Below are positions 9,067 to 17,398 of a stretch of 64,000 nucleotides of DNA, piece by piece. Numbering within the stretch: position 1 is the first letter of the stretch; each line of letters opens with the position of its first letter. The position numbers and the translations under genes were made by a program. Source of the DNA: Chitinophaga nivalis (GTDB lineage Bacteria; Bacteroidota; Bacteroidia; Chitinophagales; Chitinophagaceae); assembly GCF_025989125.1 (NCBI RefSeq), contig NZ_JAPDNR010000001.1:4635989-4699988 (forward strand). The letters run 5' to 3'. The notes beneath the pieces are model-generated. The model made no database searches and was not told the origin of the DNA. It saw only the letters and a program-made list of their open reading frames with translations.

Positions 9067-10707
9067 ATGTTATTTAACTATAGATATAGCGGTCAATCAC
9101 AGGTATATAGCAATGCTACTGCTGCCGGTATTTCTTTTGCGCCGGATACCCACCGTGACCCCACTTTTTTTGTAGGGAAACTGGACAAAAAGATTGCTTT
9201 CCGGGAAGCCATTTCTGCTCTGCATGATGTGGTGGTATCGGATCTGCGTTTCAAACCGAAAGATAAAACGGCCTATAAAGAATGGGCTGCGCAACAGGAA
9301 GCCGTGTGGCTGGCCGAATTTATGGGCGCCTACGATAAACAGGCGGCAGACCAGCGTATGGAAGCGCTCAAAGCTGAGCTGCAAACCATCAGCGCGGAGA
9401 AAGACCGCGTGATGTCGCCGTTTTATAAAGCCCGTAAAAATTACTTCGACTACCTGTATCAGAAAGACCGGGATGCCTGGTTTGTACTGGACCCGGTGAT
9501 CAGCGTACATCCCGATGAAATGTTCTTTGAATGTTTCAGTCAGGATGAATCGACCTACGGTAAGCTGAGCGCCAGCTACAACGTATTCAAGGAAGTCAAC
9601 GAATTTGAGTGTGGTACTACCAACATCGATTATTCGGCAGCGTTATACAACGAATTTCAGAAGATCAGGGACTATAAGGAAACTGATTTTAAAATAGATC
9701 CGGGAGGATTTCAGGTACAAACTTCTCAGGAAGAATTATACCATGAGGTGAAGATAGACCTGCCCGATAGCTGGGTACGTGGTTTTCTGCAGGTAAGTTC
9801 CGCAATGACATTACCGGCAGCCACCTTCGATCTGCATCCGATGGACGTCTATAACTTCTGCCTCTGGTTACGCCGCTTTAAAGAAAAGCAGGGGCCCCGT
9901 TCTATCCGTTTTATCCTGGAACCAGATAAACCGGTACGGGCCATCTTTGAACCCTGGAACCACGAAATCGTATGTGCGCGGTCGTTATACCGCGGTCCGC
10001 AGCGCCGTGAAATCAGAATATGGGGGAGAAGGAGATTGCTGATTCTGGAAAGACTTATTCCGATCGCTAAGAAATTCACGGTACATCTCACCGGCAACGG
10101 ATTGCCTTCTTTCTACATCGCTGATCTGGGAGATATGCAGTTTACCCTGGGCTTATCCGGGTGGACAGCGAACGACTGGTCGCGTGCCGGACAGTTCGAC
10201 CTGATGGCGCCCCGCGCAGTAGTAGATGACAGTGCCAAACTGAAAGTATTTGCCGACCTGAAAACCAGGTGGATGGGCAAACCGGAAGCTATTGCCGCAG
10301 CCACCGGATTGGATAAGGCCACCGTACTGGGCGCGCTGGGTATCTATACCCAGGCGGGTAAAGTGATCTACGACCTGCATACCGGATTTTACCGCCTGCG
10401 GGAGTTGAGCCGCGAACCATTGCCGCTGGAAAGCCTGCGTTTTTCCAATCCGCAGGAAGCAGTGGCCAATGAACTGGTGCAAAAAAAGAAAGTAGAAGTA
10501 AAGGAACAGGAATTACCAGGAGTAGGTATACAACTGAAAGGAAATGTAAAAGGAGATTATCGTGTATACCATCCCGTTATAGTGATAGATGCCGACGAAA
10601 GATTGAGCGAAGCACACTGTGACTGTAGTTTTTACAATACGAATAAATTATACAAAGGACCCTGCGAACACATGCTGGCCCTGCGTATCGCGCATGCAGA
10701 AAAATAA
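9067..10707 (+). CDS. SWIM zinc-finger protein, putative retron accessory/effector
   Basis: 546 residues, cytosolic. The C terminus carries a SWIM zinc-binding motif: C518-x-C520 (HCDCSFYN) and C533-x-H535 (GPCEHML). A winged-helix-like stretch may lie at about 390-450 (ATGLDKATVLGALGIYTQAG). The N-terminal 300 residues match nothing I recognise beyond SWIM proteins that accompany WGR/HEAT partners. SWIM domains bind DNA or protein. The ATG lies 15 bp after the WGR-HEAT stop, so the two are translationally close and probably work together. A hairpin follows directly, then the retron ncRNA. It may sense or bind the RT-msDNA complex, by inference from location only. Confidence 0.85.
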   Translation: MLFNYRYSGQSQVYSNATAAGISFAPDTHRDPTFFVGKLDKKIAFREAISALHDVVVSDLRFKPKDKTAYKEWAAQQEAVWLAEFMGAYDKQAADQRMEALKAELQTISAEKDRVMSPFYKARKNYFDYLYQKDRDAWFVLDPVISVHPDEMFFECFSQDESTYGKLSASYNVFKEVNEFECGTTNIDYSAALYNEFQKIRDYKETDFKIDPGGFQVQTSQEELYHEVKIDLPDSWVRGFLQVSSAMTLPAATFDLHPMDVYNFCLWLRRFKEKQGPRSIRFILEPDKPVRAIFEPWNHEIVCARSLYRGPQRREIRIWGRRRLLILERLIPIAKKFTVHLTGNGLPSFYIADLGDMQFTLGLSGWTANDWSRAGQFDLMAPRAVVDDSAKLKVFADLKTRWMGKPEAIAAATGLDKATVLGALGIYTQAGKVIYDLHTGFYRLRELSREPLPLESLRFSNPQEAVANELVQKKKVEVKEQELPGVGIQLKGNVKGDYRVYHPVIVIDADERLSEAHCDCSFYNTNKLYKGPCEHMLALRIAHAEK

Positions 10708-10712
10708 AAATG

Positions 10713-10755
10713 AAAATAATTCTGCCGGATATATTTTATTTCCGGAAATTATTTT
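10713..10755 (+). terminator. Hairpin ending the WGR-SWIM transcript before the retron ncRNA
   Basis: AAAATAATT (10713-10721) pairs with AATTATTTT (10747-10755), and CCGGA (10725-10729) pairs with TCCGG (10741-10745), with a small internal bulge. The descending arm is T-rich. It lies 6 bp after the SWIM stop and 30 bp before the ncRNA. Confidence 0.6.
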
Positions 10756-10785
10756 CTAACTTGCCTGCTCGTTGATAACAAGATC

Positions 10786-10800
10786 TTTGTAAAGAGGAAA
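10786..10800 (+). repeat. Retron a1 inverted repeat
   Basis: TTTGTAAAGAGGAAA, a perfect reverse complement of 11007-11021. In retrons the a1/a2 duplex brings the msr 5' end next to the RT start site. Confidence 0.85.
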
Positions 10801-11006
10801 TGATTGCACTTGCGCCCGAAAAGGGACGAATGATGTTTCGTCATTCAGGTATATTGACTATACATGCTTCACTAAATGCAATCTTTACTTTGGGAGGGGC
10901 GTACTATACCGGTATTTACGGTATAAGCCCCGGGGGCTTAAATACCAGTATAGTACGCCCCTCCCTGGAGTTGATTGATTTAGTCAATGGTTTGCACGAA
11001 GGCTAT

Positions 11007-11021
11007 TTTCCTCTTTACAAA
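11007..11021 (+). repeat. Retron a2 inverted repeat
   Basis: TTTCCTCTTTACAAA, complementary to a1 along all 15 nt. Together with a1 it defines the ncRNA ends. Confidence 0.85.
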
Positions 11022-11143
11022 AATATTGTTCCCTCTCCGGGTCGGGCATAGGCTGCAACAGCCACTTCATCGCCGGGACCCATTAACATCCCCGCTGATT
11101 CAGACGATTACAGATTTCATCAAAAAAAGTAAATGCTGAGATT

Positions 11144-12718
11144 ATGGCCGAAGGCTTAACCCGTCAACAGCTGTACGATAAAATACGTGCATCCTCCAAA
11201 GAGGAACATATACTGGAAGAAATGATCCGCCTGGGTTTCTGGGCGCAAAATACAGCACAGCCATCGCCGTCGGAAACCCTGATCCGCAAGGAAGGGGTAC
11301 TGCGTCGTGAACTGAACCAGTTACTCGAAGAAAGACAGAAATACCGCAACAAAGAAAAGATGCTGGCCGACATGCGGAAAGAACGCATGGCCAAATCAAA
11401 ACTCAAAAGAGCGGAGACCAAAAAGCGGAACGAAGAAAAAAGAAAGGAACGCGCTGCTGCCTGGACAGAACTCAGCCAGCAACAGATCGTATACCTGGGA
11501 GAGGAAGTATCGGCCGGTTTGAATAAAACCGTATCTGATACGGCACAGCTGGAGAAATTCGGACTGCCGCTATTCCACGATGCTACTGCCCTGGCACTGG
11601 CCATGGGTACCACGTTGGGTAAACTGCGTTACCTCGCATTCAATAGAAAAACAGGTACGCATACCCACTACCAGCGTTTTCAGATCCCTAAAAAATCCGG
11701 TGGTACCCGGGTGATTTCTGCGCCCATGCCCCAGCTGAAAGCAGCACAGCATTGGATCCTGGAAAATATTCTTTACAAGATAAAAAATAGTGAGTCCGCG
11801 CACGGGTTCGTACCCGGTAAATCAATTGTCACCAATGCCGCGCCGCATATCGGGCAAGACATTGTCATCAATCTTGATCTGCGCGACTTTTTCCCTTCCA
11901 TCGCCTATAAACGCGTGAAAGGATTATTCTGTAAACTGGGATATTCCGAACAGGTGGCCACTATCCTGGGGTTAATCTGTACGGAACCAGAAGTAGATGA
12001 AATTACACTGGACAACCGCAAATACTATGTGGCCAAAACAGCCCGTCACCTGCCACAGGGCGCGCCTACCAGCCCGGCCATTACCAACCTGATTTGTTTT
12101 AAACTGGACAGGCGTTTTGAAGGACTGGCAGCCAGATACGGTTACGCCTATACGCGATATGCGGATGATATGACTTTCTCTGCCAAGGCAACGGCGGCAG
12201 ATGATGCCGGCCAGCTGTTATGGGCCGTTAAACAGGTGGTAAAAGAAGAAGGATTCACCCTGCATCCTGATAAGCTGAAAGTGATGCAGAAAGGCGACCG
12301 CCGGGAAGTAACCGGTATTGTGGTGAATGATAAACTGAGCCTGGACCGGACTACCCTGCACCGCTTCCGTGCCTTGTTGCACCAGATTGGTAAAACAGGC
12401 CTGTCAGGTAAAACCTGGGGCAAAGGCAAAAACATTATCAGCAGCATCGAAGGATATGCCAACTATGTATACATGGTAAAGCCAGAACAGGGGGCTAAAC
12501 TGAAAGCAACGCTGGCAGCGCTGTTACAACGGGAAGATATCAAAGCGGAAGCCCGTCAGATATGGACCGGCGAGCCCCTGCCTGTTGCGGAAACACCTGC
12601 CGCAGGAGTAACTGAAACACCCGCACCTACACCCGCACCAGCTGCATCGGCATCTGTGGCCGCAGCCACCACGCCACCGCCAGCGGCGGGAGAGGACTCC
12701 TGGTGGAAGATTGTATAA
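11144..12718 (+). CDS. Retron-type reverse transcriptase
   Basis: 524 residues. Retron RT hallmarks in order are NAAPH at 231-235 (the NAxxH motif), LDLRDFFPS with catalytic D245, PQGAPTSP at 304-311, the active-site YADD at 339-342, and VTG at 389-391. No maturase or endonuclease domain follows, so it is not a group II intron RT. It is longer than typical retron RTs of about 300-400 residues. The first 110 residues include a highly charged Lys/Arg/Glu helix (about 55-107). The tail from about 478 is Ala/Pro/Thr-rich and ends in DSWWKIV. It would make msDNA from the ncRNA upstream and probably forms the functional complex with the WGR-HEAT and SWIM proteins. Confidence 0.95.
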   Translation: MAEGLTRQQLYDKIRASSKEEHILEEMIRLGFWAQNTAQPSPSETLIRKEGVLRRELNQLLEERQKYRNKEKMLADMRKERMAKSKLKRAETKKRNEEKRKERAAAWTELSQQQIVYLGEEVSAGLNKTVSDTAQLEKFGLPLFHDATALALAMGTTLGKLRYLAFNRKTGTHTHYQRFQIPKKSGGTRVISAPMPQLKAAQHWILENILYKIKNSESAHGFVPGKSIVTNAAPHIGQDIVINLDLRDFFPSIAYKRVKGLFCKLGYSEQVATILGLICTEPEVDEITLDNRKYYVAKTARHLPQGAPTSPAITNLICFKLDRRFEGLAARYGYAYTRYADDMTFSAKATAADDAGQLLWAVKQVVKEEGFTLHPDKLKVMQKGDRREVTGIVVNDKLSLDRTTLHRFRALLHQIGKTGLSGKTWGKGKNIISSIEGYANYVYMVKPEQGAKLKATLAALLQREDIKAEARQIWTGEPLPVAETPAAGVTETPAPTPAPAASASVAAATTPPPAAGEDSWWKIV

Positions 12719-12730
12719 AAGAAATGCCAT

Positions 12731-12780
12731 ATAAAATAAGAAAGGACGTATGCTACAGCATACGTCCTTTCTTATTTTAT
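12731..12780. terminator. Very strong bidirectional terminator
   Basis: Perfect 24-bp arms (12731-12754 and 12757-12780), A-rich on the outer left and T-rich on the outer right. It ends the RT transcript on the plus strand and the TonB receptor transcript on the minus strand. Confidence 0.92.
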
Positions 12781-12801
12781 ACAGGTTGCCCCGTTGTAGC
12801 A

Positions 12802-15687
12802 TTACAGGTTGTAACCCAGCGCCACATACCATTGGGAACCGATTGTCGGGTTACCCCATGACTGCGTATATCCTTTATTCAGGATATTGGTACCGCCCAG
12901 TTTAATAGTGGTTTTGGCTTTCGGGAAAAATTTGCTGGCCATCGCATCGAGAGTGCCATAGGCGGGAATTTCACTTTTTCCGGCTACGTTTACATTAGGT
13001 CCTACGAAGGATGATTGCCAGATATAACCTTCCTGCCAGCGCCAGGCGATGTTAAAGGCGATCTGTGTATTGGCAATGTTACGGTTACCGAAATTCAGGT
13101 TGTACCGTACTTTAGGCGTGTTGTACATCACCAGGAAGCTGCCCAGATCCTTTTCATTTGTCAGTTCGTTGTAGGAGATGTTACCACCTGCCGTGAAATT
13201 AGCTGGCAGGCTGTAATCGAGGCCCAGTGCCCAACCCCATGATTTCACAGTTTCTTCTGCGCTTACCGGGATCGAGAACACATTCCGGGTGCTGGCTCCG
13301 GTAGGTTGTATCAATACCTGGATGCCATTCATGTTTTTGAAATCATTTTTGTAGATGTAGGCATCAATCAACAGCTTTTTAGCGATGAGGGCTTTATAGC
13401 CGATTTCATATGCCTGGATTTTCTCCGGTTGGAATTCACGGAAAGTATATTGTTTGGGAGCACCTGCCTGTACAGACTGCAGGGTATACACCGGACCTTT
13501 GTTGAGGCCGTAACGTTCCCGTAAAAAGGGCAGACCGCCGATGAGCCTTGCCTGTGGCGTCAGCAGGTCGATGTACTGATCCTGGTTATGCGGAATACGG
13601 AAACCGGTCTGATAGGAAGCCCGGATGTTGTGGGTTTCCAGGAAAGTATATACCGCCGATAAACGGGGGCTGAACTGTCCTTTGAAGTTGGTGTTTTTAT
13701 CGTAACGGATAGATCCGGTCAGTTTCAAATGTTCCTGCGCTAATTTTTTCATCACCTGTACATAGCCACCATATTCGTTGATCCGGAATTCTTTGCCGTT
13801 ATCATCTACTGCAAAGATGGTTTTTTCGGAGTTCAGGGTATACAGCCGGTAGTTACCTCCTACGAGGATTTCAGCGAAGTGGATGAACCGATGGAAGTTG
13901 TACATGAACTCTGCCTGATACAGGTTGGTTTTATCGGTGAATTTAGCGCCTATACCTGTGGCGTCGCCGGGGATAGGTTTGCTTTTCACCGCATCTGCCG
14001 CATCATTAAACTCCTTGGAGCCTGGCAGAAAGCGGCCCTGATCGGCTTTATTTCTGGCAGCGGTATTAAAGGCGCCGCGCTGTGCATCAAGTGCGTTTTG
14101 CGCCGTGGTTAATGCAGCGGCAGGGGTAGCACCTCCGGCGAGTGCCGCACCATATGCTTTGGCAAAGGCAGGCAGGGCGGCACCGGCATAAGTGCCGAAA
14201 TATTCACCATACCACTGGGTGCTCTTCTTCCAGGCTTCATTAATGCCGGAAGCCAGGGTACCGGCGGCATAGCTGTCGCCCGATCTTTCCTGGGTAGTAT
14301 ACAACCGTACATAAAAATCACTGCCTTTCAGTTCTACTTTGTATTGTCCCATCATGAAATTCTTGAGGGAGTACCGGTCTGCCCCGGTATATACAGACGT
14401 ACCATAACCGAAGTTGCCCTGGATCAGGGCTTCCAGGTTATTATTGATTTTATAGTGCAGGGCGCCGTTCAGTTTCAGGTTTTTGGTATTGTAGTCTACC
14501 ACATCGGATTCGTTGTAGCCGGTGCGGGTTACATCGGCCATGGCTGCCCCGGGAATGGCGGCGTTCAGGATCTGAGCGGGAGTAACCGTGTTACCCAGCA
14601 TACCGGCAAGGCCAGCCAGTTGCGCGCCCAGGGCGGAACCGGGCGTATTAGCCTGTGATGCCAGGGTATTATACATATTGACGGTGTTTTCATCGCCGTA
14701 GGTATTCACACCGTTGTAACCTTCGTTGTTGGCGCGGGTACCGTTTTGCAACGTATGTCCGTTGGCGAGACTCTGATCGCGTTGATCATAGGCCTGCCAG
14801 TCTTTCGCCTGGAGGTAACCAACATTTAATTTAAAAGCCCATTTATTATTGAATGCTTTTGCATAACGTACAGATACATCATAATAACCGGTGGTGGCGC
14901 TGGTGCGGCCTTTATCCTGGAGGAAGCCGGTTTTTACCTGTGCACTGAGTCCCTGGTACTGAAAAGGATTTTTACTGTTCATCAGTACAATACCATTGAG
15001 GGCATTGGGACCATACAGGGCAGAAGCTGCGCCGGGAATAAGTTCTACGCTTTCCAGATCCAGCTCCGGAATACCCACCATATTACCTACGGAGAAGTTC
15101 AGTCCGGGTGCCTGGTTATCCATACCATCGCTCAGTTGCAACAGCCGCGTATTACCATTGCTGTTGAAGCCACGGGTATTCACTGATTTGAAGGTTAAGC
15201 TCTGTGCACTCATTTCCACCCCTTTCAGGTTGATGAGGGCATCGTAAAAACTGGGTGCAGGAGAAGCTTTTAAGGCGCGGGTATCCAGTTTTTCAATGGA
15301 AACCGGCGACTCCAGTATACTTTCCTGTACACGGCTGGCGGCTACGACTACTTCCTGGCCAAGGATTTCTGTACTGCCCAGTTGCACCGCTACTTTTTCG
15401 GTAGCGCTGTTGACAGTTTGTTCTGCAGACTTGTAACCAACATAGGAAAATACAAGTGTCAGGGGGAATGCGTGCGTGGTTTTAAGCTGGAAGGATCCGT
15501 TGGCGCCGGTGATGGTACCGGCCGTAACGCCTTTGATACTAATGGTAACACCAGGCATAGGTGTACCGGTTGTTTTGTCGGTGACAGTACCGCTGATAGT
15601 ACCGGGCGTTTGTGCTGAGATTACCGGATATAGGGATAATAATAGCAACAGGGAAGCCATACCAGCTTTGACTAGAATGCTTTTCAT
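12802..15687 (-). CDS. TonB-dependent outer-membrane receptor
   Basis: 961 residues. A signal peptide (about 1-25, ending VISAQ) is followed by a carboxypeptidase-like regulatory domain at about 28-110 (GTISGTVTDKTTGTPMPGV), then the plug at about 118-230 (VNTRGFNSNG and ELIPGAASALYGPNALNG). A long beta-barrel ends in WYVALGYNL with aromatic alternation typical of the last strand. It imports an unknown ligand across the outer membrane using TonB energy. No SusD partner lies next to it, so polysaccharide uptake is not indicated. The only downstream neighbour is the convergent retron RT. Confidence 0.93.
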   Translation of the reverse strand: MKSILVKAGMASLLLLLSLYPVISAQTPGTISGTVTDKTTGTPMPGVTISIKGVTAGTITGANGSFQLKTTHAFPLTLVFSYVGYKSAEQTVNSATEKVAVQLGSTEILGQEVVVAASRVQESILESPVSIEKLDTRALKASPAPSFYDALINLKGVEMSAQSLTFKSVNTRGFNSNGNTRLLQLSDGMDNQAPGLNFSVGNMVGIPELDLESVELIPGAASALYGPNALNGIVLMNSKNPFQYQGLSAQVKTGFLQDKGRTSATTGYYDVSVRYAKAFNNKWAFKLNVGYLQAKDWQAYDQRDQSLANGHTLQNGTRANNEGYNGVNTYGDENTVNMYNTLASQANTPGSALGAQLAGLAGMLGNTVTPAQILNAAIPGAAMADVTRTGYNESDVVDYNTKNLKLNGALHYKINNNLEALIQGNFGYGTSVYTGADRYSLKNFMMGQYKVELKGSDFYVRLYTTQERSGDSYAAGTLASGINEAWKKSTQWYGEYFGTYAGAALPAFAKAYGAALAGGATPAAALTTAQNALDAQRGAFNTAARNKADQGRFLPGSKEFNDAADAVKSKPIPGDATGIGAKFTDKTNLYQAEFMYNFHRFIHFAEILVGGNYRLYTLNSEKTIFAVDDNGKEFRINEYGGYVQVMKKLAQEHLKLTGSIRYDKNTNFKGQFSPRLSAVYTFLETHNIRASYQTGFRIPHNQDQYIDLLTPQARLIGGLPFLRERYGLNKGPVYTLQSVQAGAPKQYTFREFQPEKIQAYEIGYKALIAKKLLIDAYIYKNDFKNMNGIQVLIQPTGASTRNVFSIPVSAEETVKSWGWALGLDYSLPANFTAGGNISYNELTNEKDLGSFLVMYNTPKVRYNLNFGNRNIANTQIAFNIAWRWQEGYIWQSSFVGPNVNVAGKSEIPAYGTLDAMASKFFPKAKTTIKLGGTNILNKGYTQSWGNPTIGSQWYVALGYNL

Positions 15688-15754
15688 ACAAAGAGGATTT
15701 AGACTTGGTTTAGTTAAATATAACGAAAGAATTATGAATTACACATAAAGCAGC

Positions 15755-15801
15755 ACGCTTTTTCAGGAAGAAGGGTGTCTTTTTTCTTCCTGGAAAAGCG
15801 T
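15755..15801 (-). terminator. Hairpin downstream of metX
   Basis: Near-perfect 18-nt arms at 15755-15772 and 15784-15801 (ACGCTTTTTCAGGAAGAA type) between the metX stop and the TonB receptor start. The T tract after it on the minus strand is weak, so it could instead be a leader element of the receptor gene. Confidence 0.6.
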
Positions 15802-15829
15802 CCTGTTATATATTATATGAAACTTTCGT

Positions 15830-16852
15830 TTATCCCTGGTGCAGCCAGTCGTTTAAAATGGTGCCGATGGTTTCGAATTCGATGAGGAAGCCATCATGTC
15901 CGTAAGTGGAGTCTATTTCGTGGTAGGTCGCCTGTGGCAGGTGAGTTGCCAGCAATCGTTGTTCTTCCGGCGGACATAAAATATCGCTGCTGATGCCGAT
16001 CAGCAGGGTGGGTTGGGTAATATGGGAGAGGGCGGCTGTAATGTCTTCATGACGTCCCCGTGCAATATTGTGGCTATCCATGGCTTTGGTGAGCAGCCAG
16101 TAGGTTTGTGCATTGAAACGTTTGACCAGTTTGTCGCCCTGATAATTAATATAGGAAGAGGCCCGGAAGCCATCTGTTTTTTCCTTGTCGGGGTCAGACT
16201 GTGCACGTACAAAGGTCTGGTAGTTCCGGTACGTCAGCATGCCTATTGCCCGTGCCGCCTTGAGTCCGGCAGCGCCGGCAGCAGGGGTGGGGTCTTCCCA
16301 GGTATGGTCTGCCTCTATGGCCAGCCGCTGTGCGGTATGTATAGCAATACCCCAGGCACTTTCCGCAGCACCGGTGCAAAGCAGGAACAGTTTGCCGATC
16401 AGCTGTGGCTCTGTCAATGCCCATTCCAATACCTGATAGCCTCCCATAGAACCGCCTACAAGCAGGCCTATTCGGGGAATCCGGAGGTGTTGCCGCAGTA
16501 AGATGTGCGCCTGTACCATATCGCGGATGGTGACCGCCGGAAAAGTATGGTACCAGGGTTGCCCGGTATCCGGGTTAACGGAGTGCGGGCCGGAACTGCC
16601 ATAGCAGGAACCTATAATATTGGCACAGACAATAAAATGCCGGGCAGGATCTATGGGCCTGCCGGTTCCCGTAAGTCCGGCCCACCAGTCGGCAACATCA
16701 CTGTTGGCGGTCAACGCGTGACATATCCACACCACATTACTGCCATCTGCATTCATGGTACCATACGTATGGTAAGCGATGTGCAAGGAGGGTAAAACCT
16801 GGCCGGATTCTAACCGGAATGATGCTGTACTATGGAAAACCTTAACCGACAA
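15830..16852 (-). CDS. metX: Homoserine O-acetyltransferase
   Basis: 340 residues, alpha/beta-hydrolase fold. It transfers acetyl from acetyl-CoA to homoserine in methionine synthesis. The catalytic triad is visible: nucleophile S135 in VGGSMGGYQ, D290 in ISSDILCPPEEQ and H319 in YGHDGFL. The start is a TTG at 16852; an in-frame stop lies three codons upstream and no ATG fits before the conserved N terminus. It is divergent from an OsmC-like gene and metZ, the next pathway step. Acetyl rather than succinyl specificity is inferred from family membership; some MetX proteins use succinyl-CoA. Confidence 0.93.
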   Translation of the reverse strand: MSVKVFHSTASFRLESGQVLPSLHIAYHTYGTMNADGSNVVWICHALTANSDVADWWAGLTGTGRPIDPARHFIVCANIIGSCYGSSGPHSVNPDTGQPWYHTFPAVTIRDMVQAHILLRQHLRIPRIGLLVGGSMGGYQVLEWALTEPQLIGKLFLLCTGAAESAWGIAIHTAQRLAIEADHTWEDPTPAAGAAGLKAARAIGMLTYRNYQTFVRAQSDPDKEKTDGFRASSYINYQGDKLVKRFNAQTYWLLTKAMDSHNIARGRHEDITAALSHITQPTLLIGISSDILCPPEEQRLLATHLPQATYHEIDSTYGHDGFLIEFETIGTILNDWLHQG

Positions 16853-16869
16853 TCTGTTTTAAATTTGCG

Positions 16870-16877
16870 CAAAACTA
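16870..16877 (-). promoter_or_regulatory. -7 element for metX
   Basis: On the minus strand this reads TAGTTTTG, a TAnnTTTG match 17 bp upstream of the metX TTG, followed by GCGCAAA. Confidence 0.5.
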
Positions 16878-16928
16878 CAATATCCATCCCTAAATGTTTA
16901 GTAATTCGTAATTCGGCTGTGAATTTTT

Positions 16929-16936
16929 TATCTTTG
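16929..16936 (+). promoter_or_regulatory. -7 element for the osmC-like/metZ unit
   Basis: TATCTTTG, an exact TAnnTTTG match, 19 bp upstream of the ATG at 16956. Confidence 0.6.
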
Positions 16937-16955
16937 CTATAGAAAATAACTAACT

Positions 16956-17375
16956 ATGAAGATAGCATTACAAAGAGTAGACGACGGCTTTAACATGGAG
17001 GCTGTAGACGAAGGCGGTCACAAAGTACTGATGGATTCATCAGTGGAAAACGGCGGCAAAAACAATGGGGTAAGACCTATGCAGATGATGATTATGGGAC
17101 TGGGAGGCTGTTCTGCTATCGACGTGTTAATGATCCTCAAAAAGCAACGCCAGGAAGTAACGGATTTCCGTATCGAAATCGATGCAGAAAGAGAAAAAGG
17201 GAAAGAACCAGCTTTATGGGAAACGGCTCATATCATCTTCCATTTTACCGGTAATATCGATCCGGATAAAGCAGCACGGGCTGTAGAGCTTTCTATGAAT
17301 AAATACTGCTCCGTAGCGGAAACCCTGCGTCAGTCGAATACCAAACTGACCTGGGAAGTGAAACTGAACGCGTAA
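16956..17375 (+). CDS. OsmC family protein
   Basis: 139 residues. The two family cysteines are present, in GLGGCSAIDVL (about residue 51) and KYCSVAETL (about 114), with the long central helix between. OsmC/Ohr proteins reduce organic hydroperoxides using this Cys pair; the YhfA-like branch has unknown function. The stop is 23 bp before the metZ start on the same strand, so co-transcription is likely and suggests a link to sulfur metabolism or thiol stress. The specific peroxide substrate is unknown. Confidence 0.88.
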   Translation: MKIALQRVDDGFNMEAVDEGGHKVLMDSSVENGGKNNGVRPMQMMIMGLGGCSAIDVLMILKKQRQEVTDFRIEIDAEREKGKEPALWETAHIIFHFTGNIDPDKAARAVELSMNKYCSVAETLRQSNTKLTWEVKLNA

Positions 17376-17398
17376 TCTGCAGAAACCACCATATATTC

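Larger units (their letters stand above)
10786..11021 (+). ncRNA. Retron msr-msd non-coding RNA
   Basis: About 236 nt bounded by perfect 15-nt inverted repeats a1 (10786-10800) and a2 (11007-11021). The msr part follows a1. GATTGCA (10802-10808) pairs with TGCAATC (10877-10883), enclosing CCC-GAAAA-GGG (10815-10825) and GACGAA/TTCGTC (10825-10842) stems. G10802, just past a1, is a candidate branching guanosine. The msd part is a long hairpin at 10892-10965. Eighteen perfect base pairs (10892-10909 with 10948-10965) come first, then one mismatch, 7 bp (10911-10917 with 10940-10946), a 7-nt 5' bulge and a GC-rich apical stem (10925-10939). Its position 122 bp ahead of a retron-type RT matches known retrons. 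Reverse transcription of the msd is inferred. Confidence 0.88.

Noticed and set aside
10800..11051. 83-residue open frame between SWIM and RT genes
   Set aside because: It spans the msr-msd hairpins and a2; composition reflects the inverted repeats, and no protein features are seen.
11144..12718. Group II intron reading of the RT
   Set aside because: No maturase/HNH domain, no intron RNA domains V/VI nearby, and retron motifs plus msr-msd are present.
5710..12718. Retron module as a recent mobile island
   Set aside because: No tRNA, integrase, transposase or flanking direct repeats were seen; base and codon use look like neighbours.
16013..16501. 162-residue plus-strand frame opposite metX
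   Set aside because: metX on the minus strand has its full catalytic triad; this is a shadow.
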